In this document: one piece after another, positions 39,795 to 48,336 of the stretch
How the letters are laid out: each line of letters begins with the position of its first letter
How positions within the stretch are numbered: the first letter of the stretch is position 1
Source of the DNA: Stutzerimonas frequens
GTDB lineage: Bacteria > Pseudomonadota > Gammaproteobacteria > Pseudomonadales > Pseudomonadaceae
Direction of reading: 5' to 3'
Length of the DNA: 58,716 bases
Assembly (NCBI RefSeq): GCF_024448335.1
Contig: NZ_JAMOHM010000021.1
Span: forward strand, 1-58,716
The notes under the pieces: model-generated
What the model saw: the letters and a program-made list of their open reading frames with translations, nothing else
Databases searched by the model: none
What the model was told of the DNA's origin: nothing
Program-made: the position numbers and the translations under genes

Positions 39795-41078
39795 ATGCCG
39801 AACACCCCCTACCCGGCCTCCTATTACGCCGCCACCGCAAACATGACCAAGGAGCGCCCGGCACTGCAAGAAGCGAAGCAAACGGATGTATGTGTCATCG
39901 GCGCCGGGTATACCGGGCTTTCTACCGCCCTGTTCCTGCTCGAAAAGGGCTTCAGCGTAACTGTGCTGGAAGCGGCGAAGGTCGGTTTTGGCGCCTCTGG
40001 CCGCAACGGTGGGCAAATCGTCAACAGCTACAGCCGCGACCTCGACAGCATCGAACGAAGCGTCGATAGCTCGGCAGCCAAATTGATCGGTCAAATGGCC
40101 TTCGAGGGCGGCAGGATCATCCGCGAGCGGGTCGCACGCTACAACATCCAGTGCGATCTGAAGGACGGCGGCGTGTTTGCGGCGTTAAGCCAGAAACAGA
40201 TGCATCACCTCGAAGCACAGAAGGCACTGTGGGAACGATATGGCTACCACCAGCTGGAGCTGCTCGATGAGCAGGGCATCAAGCGGGTCGTAGCCAGTGA
40301 TCGGTACATCGGCGGCATGCTCGACAAGCAAGGCGGCCATATCCACCCGCTTAATCTGGCGCTCGGCGAAGCCGCTGCCGTCGAATCGTTAGGCGGCGTC
40401 GTATACGAAAACTCCCCCGCCGTACGAATCGAGCGAGGCGAACAGCCTTTGATACACACCCCCACCGGCAATGTCCGTGCAAAATTCGTGGTGGTCGCCG
40501 GCAACGCTTATCTGGGCGATCTGATACCGGAGCTAGCCGCCAAGTCCATGCCCTGCGGAACCCAGGTGATTGCCACTGAGCCACTCGATGACGAACTGGC
40601 GCGCAGCCTCCTCCCTCAGGACTACTGCGTGGAAGACTGCAACTACCTGCTCGATTACTACCGCCTCTCGGCCGACAAGCGCCTTATCTATGGCGGGGGG
40701 GTCGTCTACGGAGCTCGAGACCCTGCTGACATCGAATCGATTATCCACCCCAAAATGCTCAAGACGTTCCCGCAGCTGGCCAAGGTGAGAATCGACTATG
40801 CGTGGACCGGCAATTTCCTGCTCACGCTCTCCCGACTGCCTCAGGTGGGCCGCCTGGGCAACAATATCTATTATTCGCAGGGTTGCAGCGGGCATGGTGT
40901 CACTTACACCCATGTTGCCGGGAAGGTCATCGCCGAAGCATTGAGCGGCCAGGCCGAACGATTCGATGCATTCGCCAGCCTCCCCCACTATCCATTTCCT
41001 GGCGGGCAACGCTTCCAGGCGCCACTCAGCGCACTTGGAGCCCTCTATTACAGCCTGCGCGACAGACTGGGCTTCTGA
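39795..41078 (+). CDS. FAD-dependent oxidoreductase, gamma-glutamylputrescine oxidase-like
   Basis: The 427-residue protein is a DAO-family flavoprotein resembling PuuB/PauB, which oxidise gamma-glutamylputrescine or other polyamine conjugates. The dinucleotide motif VIGAGYTGLSTALFLLEKG is at residues 34-52, followed by GFGASGRNGGQI. The C-terminal GCSGHGVTYTHVAGK motif contacts FAD. It stands alone, without the other pau/puu genes, so the substrate is inferred from family resemblance only. It converges on the peptidase gene with six bases between the stop codons. Confidence 0.85.
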   Translation: MPNTPYPASYYAATANMTKERPALQEAKQTDVCVIGAGYTGLSTALFLLEKGFSVTVLEAAKVGFGASGRNGGQIVNSYSRDLDSIERSVDSSAAKLIGQMAFEGGRIIRERVARYNIQCDLKDGGVFAALSQKQMHHLEAQKALWERYGYHQLELLDEQGIKRVVASDRYIGGMLDKQGGHIHPLNLALGEAAAVESLGGVVYENSPAVRIERGEQPLIHTPTGNVRAKFVVVAGNAYLGDLIPELAAKSMPCGTQVIATEPLDDELARSLLPQDYCVEDCNYLLDYYRLSADKRLIYGGGVVYGARDPADIESIIHPKMLKTFPQLAKVRIDYAWTGNFLLTLSRLPQVGRLGNNIYYSQGCSGHGVTYTHVAGKVIAEALSGQAERFDAFASLPHYPFPGGQRFQAPLSALGALYYSLRDRLGF

Positions 41079-41084
41079 TGTTAC

Positions 41085-42035
41085 CTAGCGAGCACCGCAC
41101 GGCGGCACCGGCTGGCACGATGCTGCCGACTCCCGCGTGACTGCCGGCAGCGGCGCATCGAAACGAGGGTCGTCTGGCGCCAGACGCTTAGCGCAGGACC
41201 GCGCCTGCTGCGCACCGACATGGCATCCACGCTCGGCCAGCACATGCGAAAGATTGAACCAGCCAATGGCGAAGCCTGGGTCCGTAGCGATGCTATCCCG
41301 CAACGACCGCTCCGCCATTTCCTTCTGCCCGGCCGCGTACTGACTGTTGGCCAGCGCAAATAACCCGAGCGAAGATCTCCAACGAGCAACCGCCGCCTCG
41401 TAGGCGACTCTCGCCGGGCTTACCTGCCCAACCTGCTCGAGATCACTTGCACTACGCAACCAGACGGTTTCTCGTGCCGTCGCCGGAAGCTGATCCGGCT
41501 TAAGCGTCACGACGGCCCACCGCTCGGCCTTGGACCAGGTGCGTTCGAAGTCACGAAAGGAGGCGATCCAACGCTCGGTGGTACCAGAGCGCAACACGAG
41601 CCGTTGTTCGACAAGGTCGTAACCCACCACAACCGCGAAATGCCATTGCGGCCAACGATCGAACGCCAGGTTCTGCAGAACAAGAACTGGATTGCCGGCC
41701 GCCACTTCCGCCAGCACGTCCTCCAGGCGCGAGCGCAGCGGATAGACCAGAAGCCCCGCCGCCCGCGCTGCGGCGACCATTTCCACCTGAAGGCTGCCCC
41801 TTCGCTCCGGGATGTACACCTGATCCACGAGCACATCCGGATCAGCAGGAATGCCCCGCTGCGCCAGCATGGTAGCAAGCGCAGCCGGCCCGCACTGATA
41901 GGCTTCCTGAGGGTAGAACGGCACTTCGGTCAGCTCAGCCGCAGACGGAAGGTCTGCATCGTCGATGGAAATTCTCGACGATGCACAGCCTCCGACCAGT
42001 CCGGCCAACAGTAGTACCAGCAGCAGTCGACTCAA
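41085..42035 (-). CDS. PA2778-family C39-like cysteine peptidase lipoprotein with TPR-like C-terminus
   Basis: The protein has a short signal peptide ending in the lipobox LVGGC, so it is probably an outer-membrane or periplasmic lipoprotein. A papain-like C39 domain follows, with the catalytic Cys in YQCGPAAL, the His in PQWHFAVVVGYD and a following Asp. The C-terminal 110 residues contain TPR-like helices (SLGLFALANSQYAAGQKEMAERSL). I place the start at a TTG at 42035 that overlaps the stop of the next gene upstream. TTGs at 42047 and 42077 are alternatives, and none has a good ribosome binding site. That suggests translational coupling. The substrate is unknown; the adjacent small membrane protein is the obvious candidate. 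Confidence 0.82.
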   Translation of the reverse strand: MSRLLLVLLLAGLVGGCASSRISIDDADLPSAAELTEVPFYPQEAYQCGPAALATMLAQRGIPADPDVLVDQVYIPERRGSLQVEMVAAARAAGLLVYPLRSRLEDVLAEVAAGNPVLVLQNLAFDRWPQWHFAVVVGYDLVEQRLVLRSGTTERWIASFRDFERTWSKAERWAVVTLKPDQLPATARETVWLRSASDLEQVGQVSPARVAYEAAVARWRSSLGLFALANSQYAAGQKEMAERSLRDSIATDPGFAIGWFNLSHVLAERGCHVGAQQARSCAKRLAPDDPRFDAPLPAVTRESAASCQPVPPCGAR

Positions 42036-42433
42036 CGGTTGATGCAATTGACGAAATTGAAGATGTTGGTCGCGCAAAGCATGTCAGTAATGATGAAGAT
42101 GACTAGGAACAGAACGATCACGCCGACGACGCCGGCACCAGCAGGCGCCTGATCAAGCTGCTGATTGAATTGCGCCAGTTCGGCCGCAGTCAGGCTATTG
42201 ATGCGCTTCTCGACCTGGTCACGCTCAACGCCCATCGATTCGAGCTTTTTCTGCACTTCTTGATCGTCCAGCATGGTCAGCAGTTGCTGCCGATCCACCT
42301 GCTGCTGTTGTTCCGTAACGACTTCCGGCGTACCGATCATGGCCGCTTGCGCCAATGGGATCTGAGCCACTAATAGCAGATGCAGGGCAGCGAGCATCGC
42401 CGCGATACGCTTGAGCAGTGGGGAATTGAACAT
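42032..42433 (-). CDS. PA2779-family small membrane protein
   Basis: The 133-residue product starts at an ATG at 42433, eight bases after AAGGAG. It has a Sec-type signal sequence (about residues 1-30, ending QIPLAQA). A polar helical middle contains MLDDQEVQKKLESMGV and LTAAELAQF. A QAPAGAG segment leads into a hydrophobic helix (VVGVIVLFLVIFIITDM), and the short tail has two cysteines (LCATNIFNFVNCINR). The layout of helical region, small-residue motif and hydrophobic C-terminal peptide resembles a precursor cut by C39 peptidases at GG/GA sites. It is translationally linked to the peptidase gene downstream. The function is unknown. Confidence 0.83.
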   Translation of the reverse strand: MFNSPLLKRIAAMLAALHLLLVAQIPLAQAAMIGTPEVVTEQQQQVDRQQLLTMLDDQEVQKKLESMGVERDQVEKRINSLTAAELAQFNQQLDQAPAGAGVVGVIVLFLVIFIITDMLCATNIFNFVNCINR

Positions 42434-42619
42434 CGTGGTCACTCCTTGTTTTCGTTGACTGCTGGATTGCACAACGCCATCAGACGCAATAACAGCGCTT
42501 CGGTTCCCGTCTGGCCGTACCGGCAGAACACCCGCAGGCCCGCATACTTCAGGTCACGTCCGTATCGGCACTATTCATAATAGTCGCGTTCCCAAACCCC
42601 AGAAGTGAAAGGAGATGTC

Positions 42620-42934
42620 ATGTTCCGACTCAATCGCAATGCGCTGATCATCACCACCGCTGTGCTGCTATTGGCCGCGTGCAAGAGCGCCACGCAACCA
42701 TCGGTCGCTGATACGCCGACTCAGAGGCAGGGGCATTGTAATTCCGATGTGGTACAGCACTTTGTAGGTAGAACAGCGACCCCTGAAGTCCTTGAGCAAG
42801 CGAGGCAACTTTCCAATGCCGAAAGAGCACGGATCCTGCGCCCCGACGATATCGTTACCCTGGAATACAATCCGCGGAGACTCAACATCAATACCGACGC
42901 AAGCATGAAGATCGAACGCGTCAGCTGCGGTTGA
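42620..42934 (+). CDS. I78-family peptidase inhibitor-like lipoprotein
   Basis: The 104-residue product starts at 42620 behind GGAG. It has a lipoprotein signal (LLLAACKS) and a small domain with the I78 pattern: a Cys near the start of the domain, FVGRTATPEVLEQAR, RILRPDDIVTLEYNPRRLNI and the terminal VSCG, the two cysteines probably forming a disulfide. Members are thought to inhibit serine peptidases in the periplasm. It stands alone, convergent with the acyltransferase gene and separated from it by a hairpin. Confidence 0.83.
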   Translation: MFRLNRNALIITTAVLLLAACKSATQPSVADTPTQRQGHCNSDVVQHFVGRTATPEVLEQARQLSNAERARILRPDDIVTLEYNPRRLNINTDASMKIERVSCG

Positions 42935-42951
42935 CTATGCCGAGACTGCCA

Positions 42952-42983
42952 CGGACCGCTCGGCAATGATGTCGAGCGGTCCG
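42952..42983. terminator. hairpin between the inhibitor lipoprotein and acyltransferase genes
   Basis: CGGACCGCTCG (42952-42962) and CGAGCGGTCCG (42973-42983) form a perfect 11-bp stem with a 10-base loop between two convergent genes. No T-tract is present. It probably acts as a shared terminator. Confidence 0.55.
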
Positions 42984-42991
42984 GAGCTCTA

Positions 42992-44020
42992 TTACGCAAG
43001 GGCTTTGCGCATACGGAAGTGCGATGCCGAAATTCGCTTCGGCGGAGCAAGCAGAAAGTGCAGCCGGTACCGATTAATGATCAGCTGCGCCACCAACGGG
43101 GCGGCGGTACCGATCAGCGTACCGACCAACAAATGGACCGTAATCGAATCGATCCCCATGAACTTACTGAGTATCACGCGTACACCACTGCCCGCCAGGA
43201 TATGCATCAGGTAGATGGTCATCGACGAAGCGCCGATGAACAGCAACCAGTCGACCCGGTACTGCCCAAGCCACATCGACAGCGCGACCATGAAGAAAAT
43301 GGAGACAGTGGCCAAGGCCAAGACCGGCAAACCACCATCGGTGTAATTCATGCCAAACGTCACGTGAAACAGATACTGCCCAGCTATGAACATGGCTCCG
43401 AAGACTAGCGTGAGCGAAGAATATCGCGCCAGAAAGAAAGCCTTGACTTCGTTGAACCAGACACCCAACGCAAAAAACACTGTATTGCCCAGGATGAAGC
43501 GCGTCATGTTGTTGATGGTCAGGTCCTGCTGGAAAACGAACAACACACCAAACAGCACTACAAACGGCAGGAAGAACCGGCGATCTGCCTTCGCATAAAG
43601 AAAGGTGCAAACCACGAACACCAGGAACAGCGCATACAAAAACCAGAACTGCGCCCGAGGCATCCACAGCAGTGAGAAAACCTCGACCAAAGTCACCTGG
43701 CCATTGGTGTAGTTCGAGAGCGCGACTTCGAACAAACCCTGCAGCAGGGACCAGACGATAAACGGATACGCGATCGTATCGATCTTGTTGATGATCAACC
43801 CGCCCCTGCCCCGCTTCTGCAGCGAGTCAAAGAAGAACAACCCGGACAGAAAGAAGAACAGCGGCATGTGGAAGCTGTAGATGATGCTATCCACCAGCAC
43901 GAACTCTGCCTCATCCATCGGCAGCCCCGCGTTGAATACCCCTCGCGCGACATGCCCGTACACAACGAGGATGATCCCTATCGCCTTGGCATAGTCAACC
44001 CAAACGTTTCTCTCCTGCAT
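42992..44020 (-). CDS. acyltransferase family 3 (OafA/NolL-like) membrane protein
   Basis: The 342-residue protein has about ten predicted membrane segments and the acyltransferase-3 pattern: WVDYAKAIGIILVVYGH at the N-terminus (conserved His), FHMPLFFFLSGLFF and YPFIVWSLLQG. The ATG at 44020 follows AAGGAG. Such proteins O-acylate sugars of the cell surface or exopolysaccharide, but no polysaccharide genes are nearby. Codon use is less G+C-rich than its neighbours (29 of 60 bases are G or C from 43441), which suggests transfer. The acyl donor and substrate are unknown. Confidence 0.86.
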   Translation of the reverse strand: MQERNVWVDYAKAIGIILVVYGHVARGVFNAGLPMDEAEFVLVDSIIYSFHMPLFFFLSGLFFFDSLQKRGRGGLIINKIDTIAYPFIVWSLLQGLFEVALSNYTNGQVTLVEVFSLLWMPRAQFWFLYALFLVFVVCTFLYAKADRRFFLPFVVLFGVLFVFQQDLTINNMTRFILGNTVFFALGVWFNEVKAFFLARYSSLTLVFGAMFIAGQYLFHVTFGMNYTDGGLPVLALATVSIFFMVALSMWLGQYRVDWLLFIGASSMTIYLMHILAGSGVRVILSKFMGIDSITVHLLVGTLIGTAAPLVAQLIINRYRLHFLLAPPKRISASHFRMRKALA

Positions 44021-44248
44021 GGTGTTGTTCTCCTTGTATGTCAGCCAAATAAGCAGGCGGCATCCGCTACTCAGGAACAAGCGGATGGTGGAAATAGACA
44101 ACAGCTTTTTCGGTTGGTTTAGCGCCCGGGCTTGCGGACTGTTATCGAGCATGCTCAACTCGCCCCAAATGCCCCTACAGCCGGCGCAGCTCACTCGGCG
44201 AGCGGCTTGTCATGCCGGATCAGCCCTCAACCTACTCGGATCCGAAGC
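44021..44248. promoter_or_regulatory. divergent region between acyltransferase gene and mobA
   Basis: The 228-base gap separates two divergent genes. Promoters must lie here, but I cannot define them. The mobA frame is open through most of the gap, without family homology. Confidence 0.35.
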
Positions 44249-44899
44249 GTGCCCGACTTGAGACTGCCATCCTGTTCGATTCTGCTGCTCGCCGGCGGTC
44301 GCGGGCAGCGCATGGGTGGACGGGACAAAGGCCTGATCGAATGGCGCGGGCGTCCGCTGATCGCCTGGCTACACGATCTGGTACGCCCCATGACGGAAGA
44401 CCTGCTTGTTTCCTGCAACCGCAACCGATCGCGTTATGCGATCTACGCGGATCGACTGGTGCATGACGCCAGCGAAGATTACCCTGGGCCCCTTGCAGGT
44501 ATACGAGCCGGCCTGGCAGCTGCGCGCGGCCAATGGCTGCTGCTGCTACCCTGCGATACGCCGTTGATCGACCAACAGTTGCTTCGATCACTTTGCTCCG
44601 CCGCAATCGCAGCACCGGGCAAACCGGTCATGCTGCGCCGCGGACAGCAGTGGGAACCATTGTTCAGCATCATCCCGACCTCGTTGACACCAGAGGTCGA
44701 AGCTCATTGGTTGGCCGGCGAGCGCAGCCCGCAGCGGCTTCTACTGAAGCTCGGAGCGCATGCCGTTCGGGTCGCCGAAGACGACATTCGCCTTGCCAAT
44801 CTAAACACCCCGGAACTGCTTGCAGCCGCCGAGCTTGCGCTGGGAACTTCATCTGGGGGCGTTCCGTCCGATGTGTTAACCATACTTCAGAAGGAATAG
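44249..44899 (+). CDS. mobA: molybdenum cofactor guanylyltransferase MobA
   Basis: MobA attaches GMP from GTP to molybdopterin to make the guanine dinucleotide cofactor. A GTG at 44249 gives 216 residues and places the nucleotide-binding signature [22 protein letters not shown] near the N-terminus, as in the family. [11 protein letters not shown] holds the metal-binding Asp. The frame is open further upstream, without similarity. The YgdI/YgdR lipoprotein gene follows after four bases. Confidence 0.93.
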   Translation: MPDLRLPSCSILLLAGGRGQRMGGRDKGLIEWRGRPLIAWLHDLVRPMTEDLLVSCNRNRSRYAIYADRLVHDASEDYPGPLAGIRAGLAAARGQWLLLLPCDTPLIDQQLLRSLCSAAIAAPGKPVMLRRGQQWEPLFSIIPTSLTPEVEAHWLAGERSPQRLLLKLGAHAVRVAEDDIRLANLNTPELLAAAELALGTSSGGVPSDVLTILQKE

Positions 44900-44903
44900 C
44901 CTC

Positions 44904-45125
44904 ATGCGCCAACGCTACTTCGCGACCCTGGTTCTTGCGCTGGGCTTCGGCATGCTCGCCGGCTGCGCCAACCCAAGCGTGATCACCCTGAACGACGGTC
45001 GGGAAATTCAAACTCTCGATCGGCCCGACTTCGACGATGAGTCCGGCTTCTACGAGTATGAACAGCTCGACGGCAAGCCCGGAAAAGTCAACAAGGATCA
45101 GGTGCGCACCGTACGAGAGTTATGA
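44904..45125 (+). CDS. YgdI/YgdR-family lipoprotein
   Basis: The 73-residue product has a lipoprotein signal (LALGFGMLAGC, lipobox LAGC) and a small SH3-like YgdI/YgdR domain (SVITLNDGREIQTLDRPDFDDESGFYEYEQLDG). It lies four bases after mobA, as PA3031 follows mobA in P. aeruginosa. The function is unknown. Confidence 0.93.
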   Translation: MRQRYFATLVLALGFGMLAGCANPSVITLNDGREIQTLDRPDFDDESGFYEYEQLDGKPGKVNKDQVRTVREL

Positions 45126-45219
45126 ACCTCGGTCCCTGCGCCGCTCTAACGAGGCGGCGCAGGGACTGATGACACTCGCGTTGGGCAGCCCTCTCAATCA
45201 AAAAAACGTGCATAACGTC

Positions 45220-45247
45220 TTGTGCAGCCAAACTTTTTCTGTAGAAT
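45220..45247 (+). promoter_or_regulatory. promoter of tRNA-Pro(CGG)
   Basis: TTGTGC (45220-45225) and TAGAAT (45242-45247) are 16 bases apart. They are followed by a G+C-rich discriminator and the tRNA 13 bases later. Confidence 0.65.
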
Positions 45248-45259
45248 GCGCGCCATCTT

Positions 45260-45336
45260 CGGAGCGTAGCGCAGCTTGGTAGCGCGTCTCGTTCGGGACG
45301 AGAAGGTCGCTGGTTCGAATCCAGTCGCTCCGACCA
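45260..45336 (+). tRNA. tRNA-Pro (anticodon CGG)
   Basis: The 77-base gene has acceptor CGGAGCG paired with CGCTCCG, anticodon stem TCTCG/CGAGA around TTCGGGA (anticodon CGG), a T-arm with GTTCGAATC and an encoded CCA. Confidence 0.96.
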
Positions 45337-45364
45337 AATCCCGCGTTCAGCATCAGTTGAACAC

Positions 45365-45396
45365 ATAAAAAACCGGCCTAAGCGCCGGTTTTTTTA
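45365..45396. terminator. bidirectional terminator between tRNA-Pro(CGG) and the glutaredoxin-like gene
   Basis: AACCGGC (45371-45377) pairs with GCCGGTT (45384-45390), with A-tract before and T-tract after. It serves the tRNA and the convergent minus-strand gene. Confidence 0.88.
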
Positions 45397-45406
45397 TGCT
45401 CGCCAT

Positions 45407-45658
45407 TCACTCCCGCTGTGGTGCACCGAGAAAACTTACAACCTGATTGGCCTCGAACGGCCAATCGAGCTCGGCGCCTGTATCCACACGCCGCAACACC
45501 GGGATGCGCAGCCCGTAATAATCGACCCATTCCGGGCTGTCCGCGATATCCATCAGCTCGACCAGCAACCCGTGCTCGACAAGAGGCATAAGCACCTCTT
45601 CCGCCTGCTCGCACAGATGGCAGCCCAGCGTTCCGAAAAGTTGACATTCAGGCAGCAT
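45407..45658 (-). CDS. glutaredoxin-family (thioredoxin-fold) protein
   Basis: The 83-residue product is a small thioredoxin-fold protein with the redox motif CHLC (FGTLGCHLCEQAEEVL) and a cis-proline in LRIPVLRR. It belongs to the DUF836-type glutaredoxin-like family. The ATG at 45658 is chosen because it gives the compact domain. A TTG ten codons upstream is possible. The partner is unknown. Confidence 0.86.
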   Translation of the reverse strand: MLPECQLFGTLGCHLCEQAEEVLMPLVEHGLLVELMDIADSPEWVDYYGLRIPVLRRVDTGAELDWPFEANQVVSFLGAPQRE

Positions 45659-46080
45659 CTGTTGATCTCGAATCTGTTCGCAGCGCAAATTCTAGCAATG
45701 GATCCGCAGCCCGCCACGACTGTCCGTCCTGCCCAAACGGAGCAATCACTCAAAAACTGTGAAATCGCCCCCACTGATTAGGCGATCTTGAGCGAGCCGT
45801 TCGACTCAGCCCAAGTAAAACGCTAGGATGCGGCGACCCGAGGCAACGCAGATTGTCCGGCGACACCCCGTTAGTCTTTAACCGCCAGGCTCACGCAATG
45901 CGCGAAACCGATCGGCATTCGAACTGCCCATCAACTGATGGCACGAGTGCGACGCTCTAGCACGTTGACTCGCGAGACTTGACGACTAAAGTCTAAAGGT
46001 TGAAAACCCTCTGTAATGTTTTATTGCATGGCGCCGTAAAGAGCGACTTCAGAGCATCATCCAACGAGGAGAAATAAGAA
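45659..46080. promoter_or_regulatory. upstream region of the OprD-family porin gene
   Basis: No gene is visible in these 422 bases. A possible promoter for the porin is TTGACT (45965-45970) and TAAAGT (45987-45992), 16 bases apart. That leaves an untranslated leader of about 80 bases before a GAGGAG ribosome binding site. Confidence 0.4.
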
Positions 46081-47340
46081 ATGCTCAAGACCCCCATCGC
46101 CCGGGGCGTGGCCCTCGCCACTCTGGGAGCAACACTGGCTATCCCAACCATGGCCCAAGCCGCCTTCATCGAAGACACCAAGGCTGGCCTGGAACTGCGT
46201 AACTTCTACTACAACTCTGACAATCGCACCAACGCCTCTACTGCACAGTCGAAGCAAGAGGAATGGGCTCAAGGTTTCATTCTGCGCGTTGAGTCCGGTT
46301 TTACCGAAGGCACGGTCGGATTTGGTGTTGATGCACTAGGCTTGCTCGGCGTCAAGCTGGATTCGAGTGGCGATCGCGTGGGCACCGGCCTTCTCCCAGG
46401 CGATTTCGCCACCGGCAGTGAAGCACCGGATGACTATTCCTCTCTTCACGCCACCGCGAAGATGAAAATCTCCAAGACTATTTTGAAGGTCGGCGCGATA
46501 GAGCCAAAAAACATGGCTATCGCCAGGAGTGACTCACGCCTCCTGCCGCAAACCTTCGAAGGTGCGCAGCTGATTTCGAAAGAAATCGATGGACTGACTC
46601 TAGACGTGGGTTACCTCACCGAGCAGAACAACCGTAACTCCTCCAATTACGAAGACATCACCTACGCAGGCAAAGGCGGCGTGGCGGCTGGCGAACCGGA
46701 GGACTTCAAGTTCGCAGGCGCCACCTACACGCTCATGAAGAATCTGACAGGTGCGTATTACTACAGCAACCTGGAAGAGGCGTATAAGCAGCATTCGTTC
46801 AACTTGATCCATGTGCTGCCAATCAGTGATAACCAGTCGCTGAAGACAGACCTTCGGTATGCGCGCTCGACCGACGATGGCTCTTCCACAGTTGATAACA
46901 AAGCTCTAGGAGCCATGGTCACTTACTCCGTAAGCGGCCACAGCTTTGGACTTGGTTATCAAAAAATGAGCGGAGATACAGGCTTCGCTTATGCCGGGGC
47001 CAGCACCGATCCTTACCTTGTCAACTATGTCATGCTTAGCGCCGACTTTGCCAACGCCGACGAGAAGTCCTGGCAAGCGCGTTATGACTACAACTTCGCC
47101 GCCATGGGCATTCCTGGCCTGACCTTCATGACTCGCTATGTTACTGGCGACGACTTCGGTCCTGGTGGTAATAGCAAAGAGTGGGAACGTAACACAGACA
47201 TTGGTTACGTTTTCCAAGAAGGTGCACTGAAGAACCTTGGCGTGAAATGGCGTAATGGTACGTATCGCAGCAGCAACAACAGCGATCGTGACATCGATCA
47301 GAACCGCCTGATCGTCAGCTACACCATCCCGCTGATGTAA
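46081..47340 (+). CDS. OprD-family outer-membrane porin (OpdQ-like by context)
   Basis: OprD-family porins form monomeric 18-strand channels for small substrates. The 419-residue protein has a signal peptide ending TMAQA (residues 1-27). Family motifs are AGLELRNFYYNSD, QSKQEEWAQGFILRVESGFTEG and VGFGVDALGLLGVKLD near the N-terminus. Alternating strands run through the body, and the C-terminus reads VSYTIPLM. Its place just before the DUF883/YqjE/dgt block matches OpdQ (PA3038) of P. aeruginosa. The substrate is not predictable. Confidence 0.93.
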   Translation: MLKTPIARGVALATLGATLAIPTMAQAAFIEDTKAGLELRNFYYNSDNRTNASTAQSKQEEWAQGFILRVESGFTEGTVGFGVDALGLLGVKLDSSGDRVGTGLLPGDFATGSEAPDDYSSLHATAKMKISKTILKVGAIEPKNMAIARSDSRLLPQTFEGAQLISKEIDGLTLDVGYLTEQNNRNSSNYEDITYAGKGGVAAGEPEDFKFAGATYTLMKNLTGAYYYSNLEEAYKQHSFNLIHVLPISDNQSLKTDLRYARSTDDGSSTVDNKALGAMVTYSVSGHSFGLGYQKMSGDTGFAYAGASTDPYLVNYVMLSADFANADEKSWQARYDYNFAAMGIPGLTFMTRYVTGDDFGPGGNSKEWERNTDIGYVFQEGALKNLGVKWRNGTYRSSNNSDRDIDQNRLIVSYTIPLM

Positions 47341-47370
47341 TAGCGGCTACTGCATTCGCTGCTGTAGATA

Positions 47371-47400
47371 AGAAAACCCGCTTCGGCGGGTTTTCTTTTT
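47371..47400 (+). terminator. intrinsic terminator after the porin gene
   Basis: AGAAAACCCGC (47371-47381) and GCGGGTTTTCT (47386-47396) pair around a TTCG loop and are followed by TTTT. Confidence 0.93.
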
Positions 47401-47539
47401 TGCCCCTGCCGTTCGGCCTAAACCAAACGATTAAGCGCTGCCCACACCGCTCAACGAAGCGGGGAACCTTTGCCAAGACGCAACGCTCGAAACTTGAGGT
47501 AACGGGGCCTTCCGCCCCTAGATTCAAGAGGAGCTGCGC

Positions 47540-47941
47540 ATGTCTACCGAGTCCACTTTCGGCACCAGCGATAACACCCCGATTCCTGAAGGTCCCGCTG
47601 GGAGCACCCGCCCCCTGATCGATACATCCGCCCATCGTCGCAACCTGCAGGCCGCCCAGAATGCGCTGATCGAGGAGTTTCATACACTCATCGGTGATAC
47701 CGAACGCCTCCTTAAACACACGCAGGAATCTGCAGGCGGGCAGACCGAAGAGCTGCGTAACAAGATCAACGCAAACATCGCCAAGGCGCGTGAGATGCTC
47801 AAAGAGCGCGAGGGCTCCATGCGCGAGCAGGGCCAGGCTGCGATCCAGTGCACCGAGGAATATGTTCACACCCATCCCTGGCAATCGATCGGCATCGCTG
47901 CGGGCGTCGGATTTCTGCTCGGTCTGATCACACGTCGCTGA
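47540..47941 (+). CDS. DUF883 (ElaB/YqjD-type) membrane-anchored protein
   Basis: The 133-residue protein has a disordered N-terminus, a helical coiled region with ERLLKHTQESAGGQTEELRNKI and a single C-terminal membrane helix (GIAAGVGFLLGLITRR). E. coli relatives ElaB and YqjD are tail-anchored inner-membrane proteins, and YqjD binds ribosomes in stationary phase. The start at 47540 has AGAGGAG upstream. It is first in a three-gene operon with YqjE- and YqjK-like genes. Confidence 0.93.
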   Translation: MSTESTFGTSDNTPIPEGPAGSTRPLIDTSAHRRNLQAAQNALIEEFHTLIGDTERLLKHTQESAGGQTEELRNKINANIAKAREMLKEREGSMREQGQAAIQCTEEYVHTHPWQSIGIAAGVGFLLGLITRR

Positions 47942-47955
47942 TGGGAGTGCCGCCA

Positions 47956-48336
47956 ATGGATGCGAAGCCTGGCACCGAAGCTCCCAAGCCATCGCTCAAG
48001 AAGCTGGGCGGCGCGTTTGTCGGCCTGTTGCAAGGTCATCTGGAGCTGATCGGCATCGAGGTCCAGGAGGAGAAAGCTCGCACGTTCCGGTTGTTTCTTC
48101 TCGCGGGAATCAGTCTGATTTTCGGCCTTCTGATTCTCGTCGGGCTCTCCGCGGCGATCGTAATCGCCTTCTGGGAAACCCATCGAATGGCAGCGATTCT
48201 CACGCTGTGTGCGGTTTATGCACTGGCGATGATTATCTGTATCAGCCGCGCGGTTTCGCTCGCTAAGCAATGTGCAGCGCCGTTCCAGGCGACACTTGAA
48301 GAGCTGGAACGCAATCGGGAGCGTTTACTGCCATGA
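47956..48336 (+). CDS. YqjE-like membrane protein ('phage holin family')
   Basis: The 126-residue protein has two membrane helices (LFLLAGISLIFGLLILVGLSA and MAAILTLCAVYALAMIICI) and an amphipathic N-terminus. The family model is often named holin superfamily III, but this is the chromosomal yqjE gene and not part of a phage. The ATG at 47956 is eight bases after GGGAG. An ATG at 47941 overlaps the previous stop and is possible. It overlaps the next gene by four bases. Confidence 0.91.
   Translation: MDAKPGTEAPKPSLKKLGGAFVGLLQGHLELIGIEVQEEKARTFRLFLLAGISLIFGLLILVGLSAAIVIAFWETHRMAAILTLCAVYALAMIICISRAVSLAKQCAAPFQATLEELERNRERLLP

Noticed and set aside
47956..48336. Prophage holin
   Set aside because: The name comes from a broad superfamily. 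The gene is the chromosomal yqjE type, with no phage genes near it.
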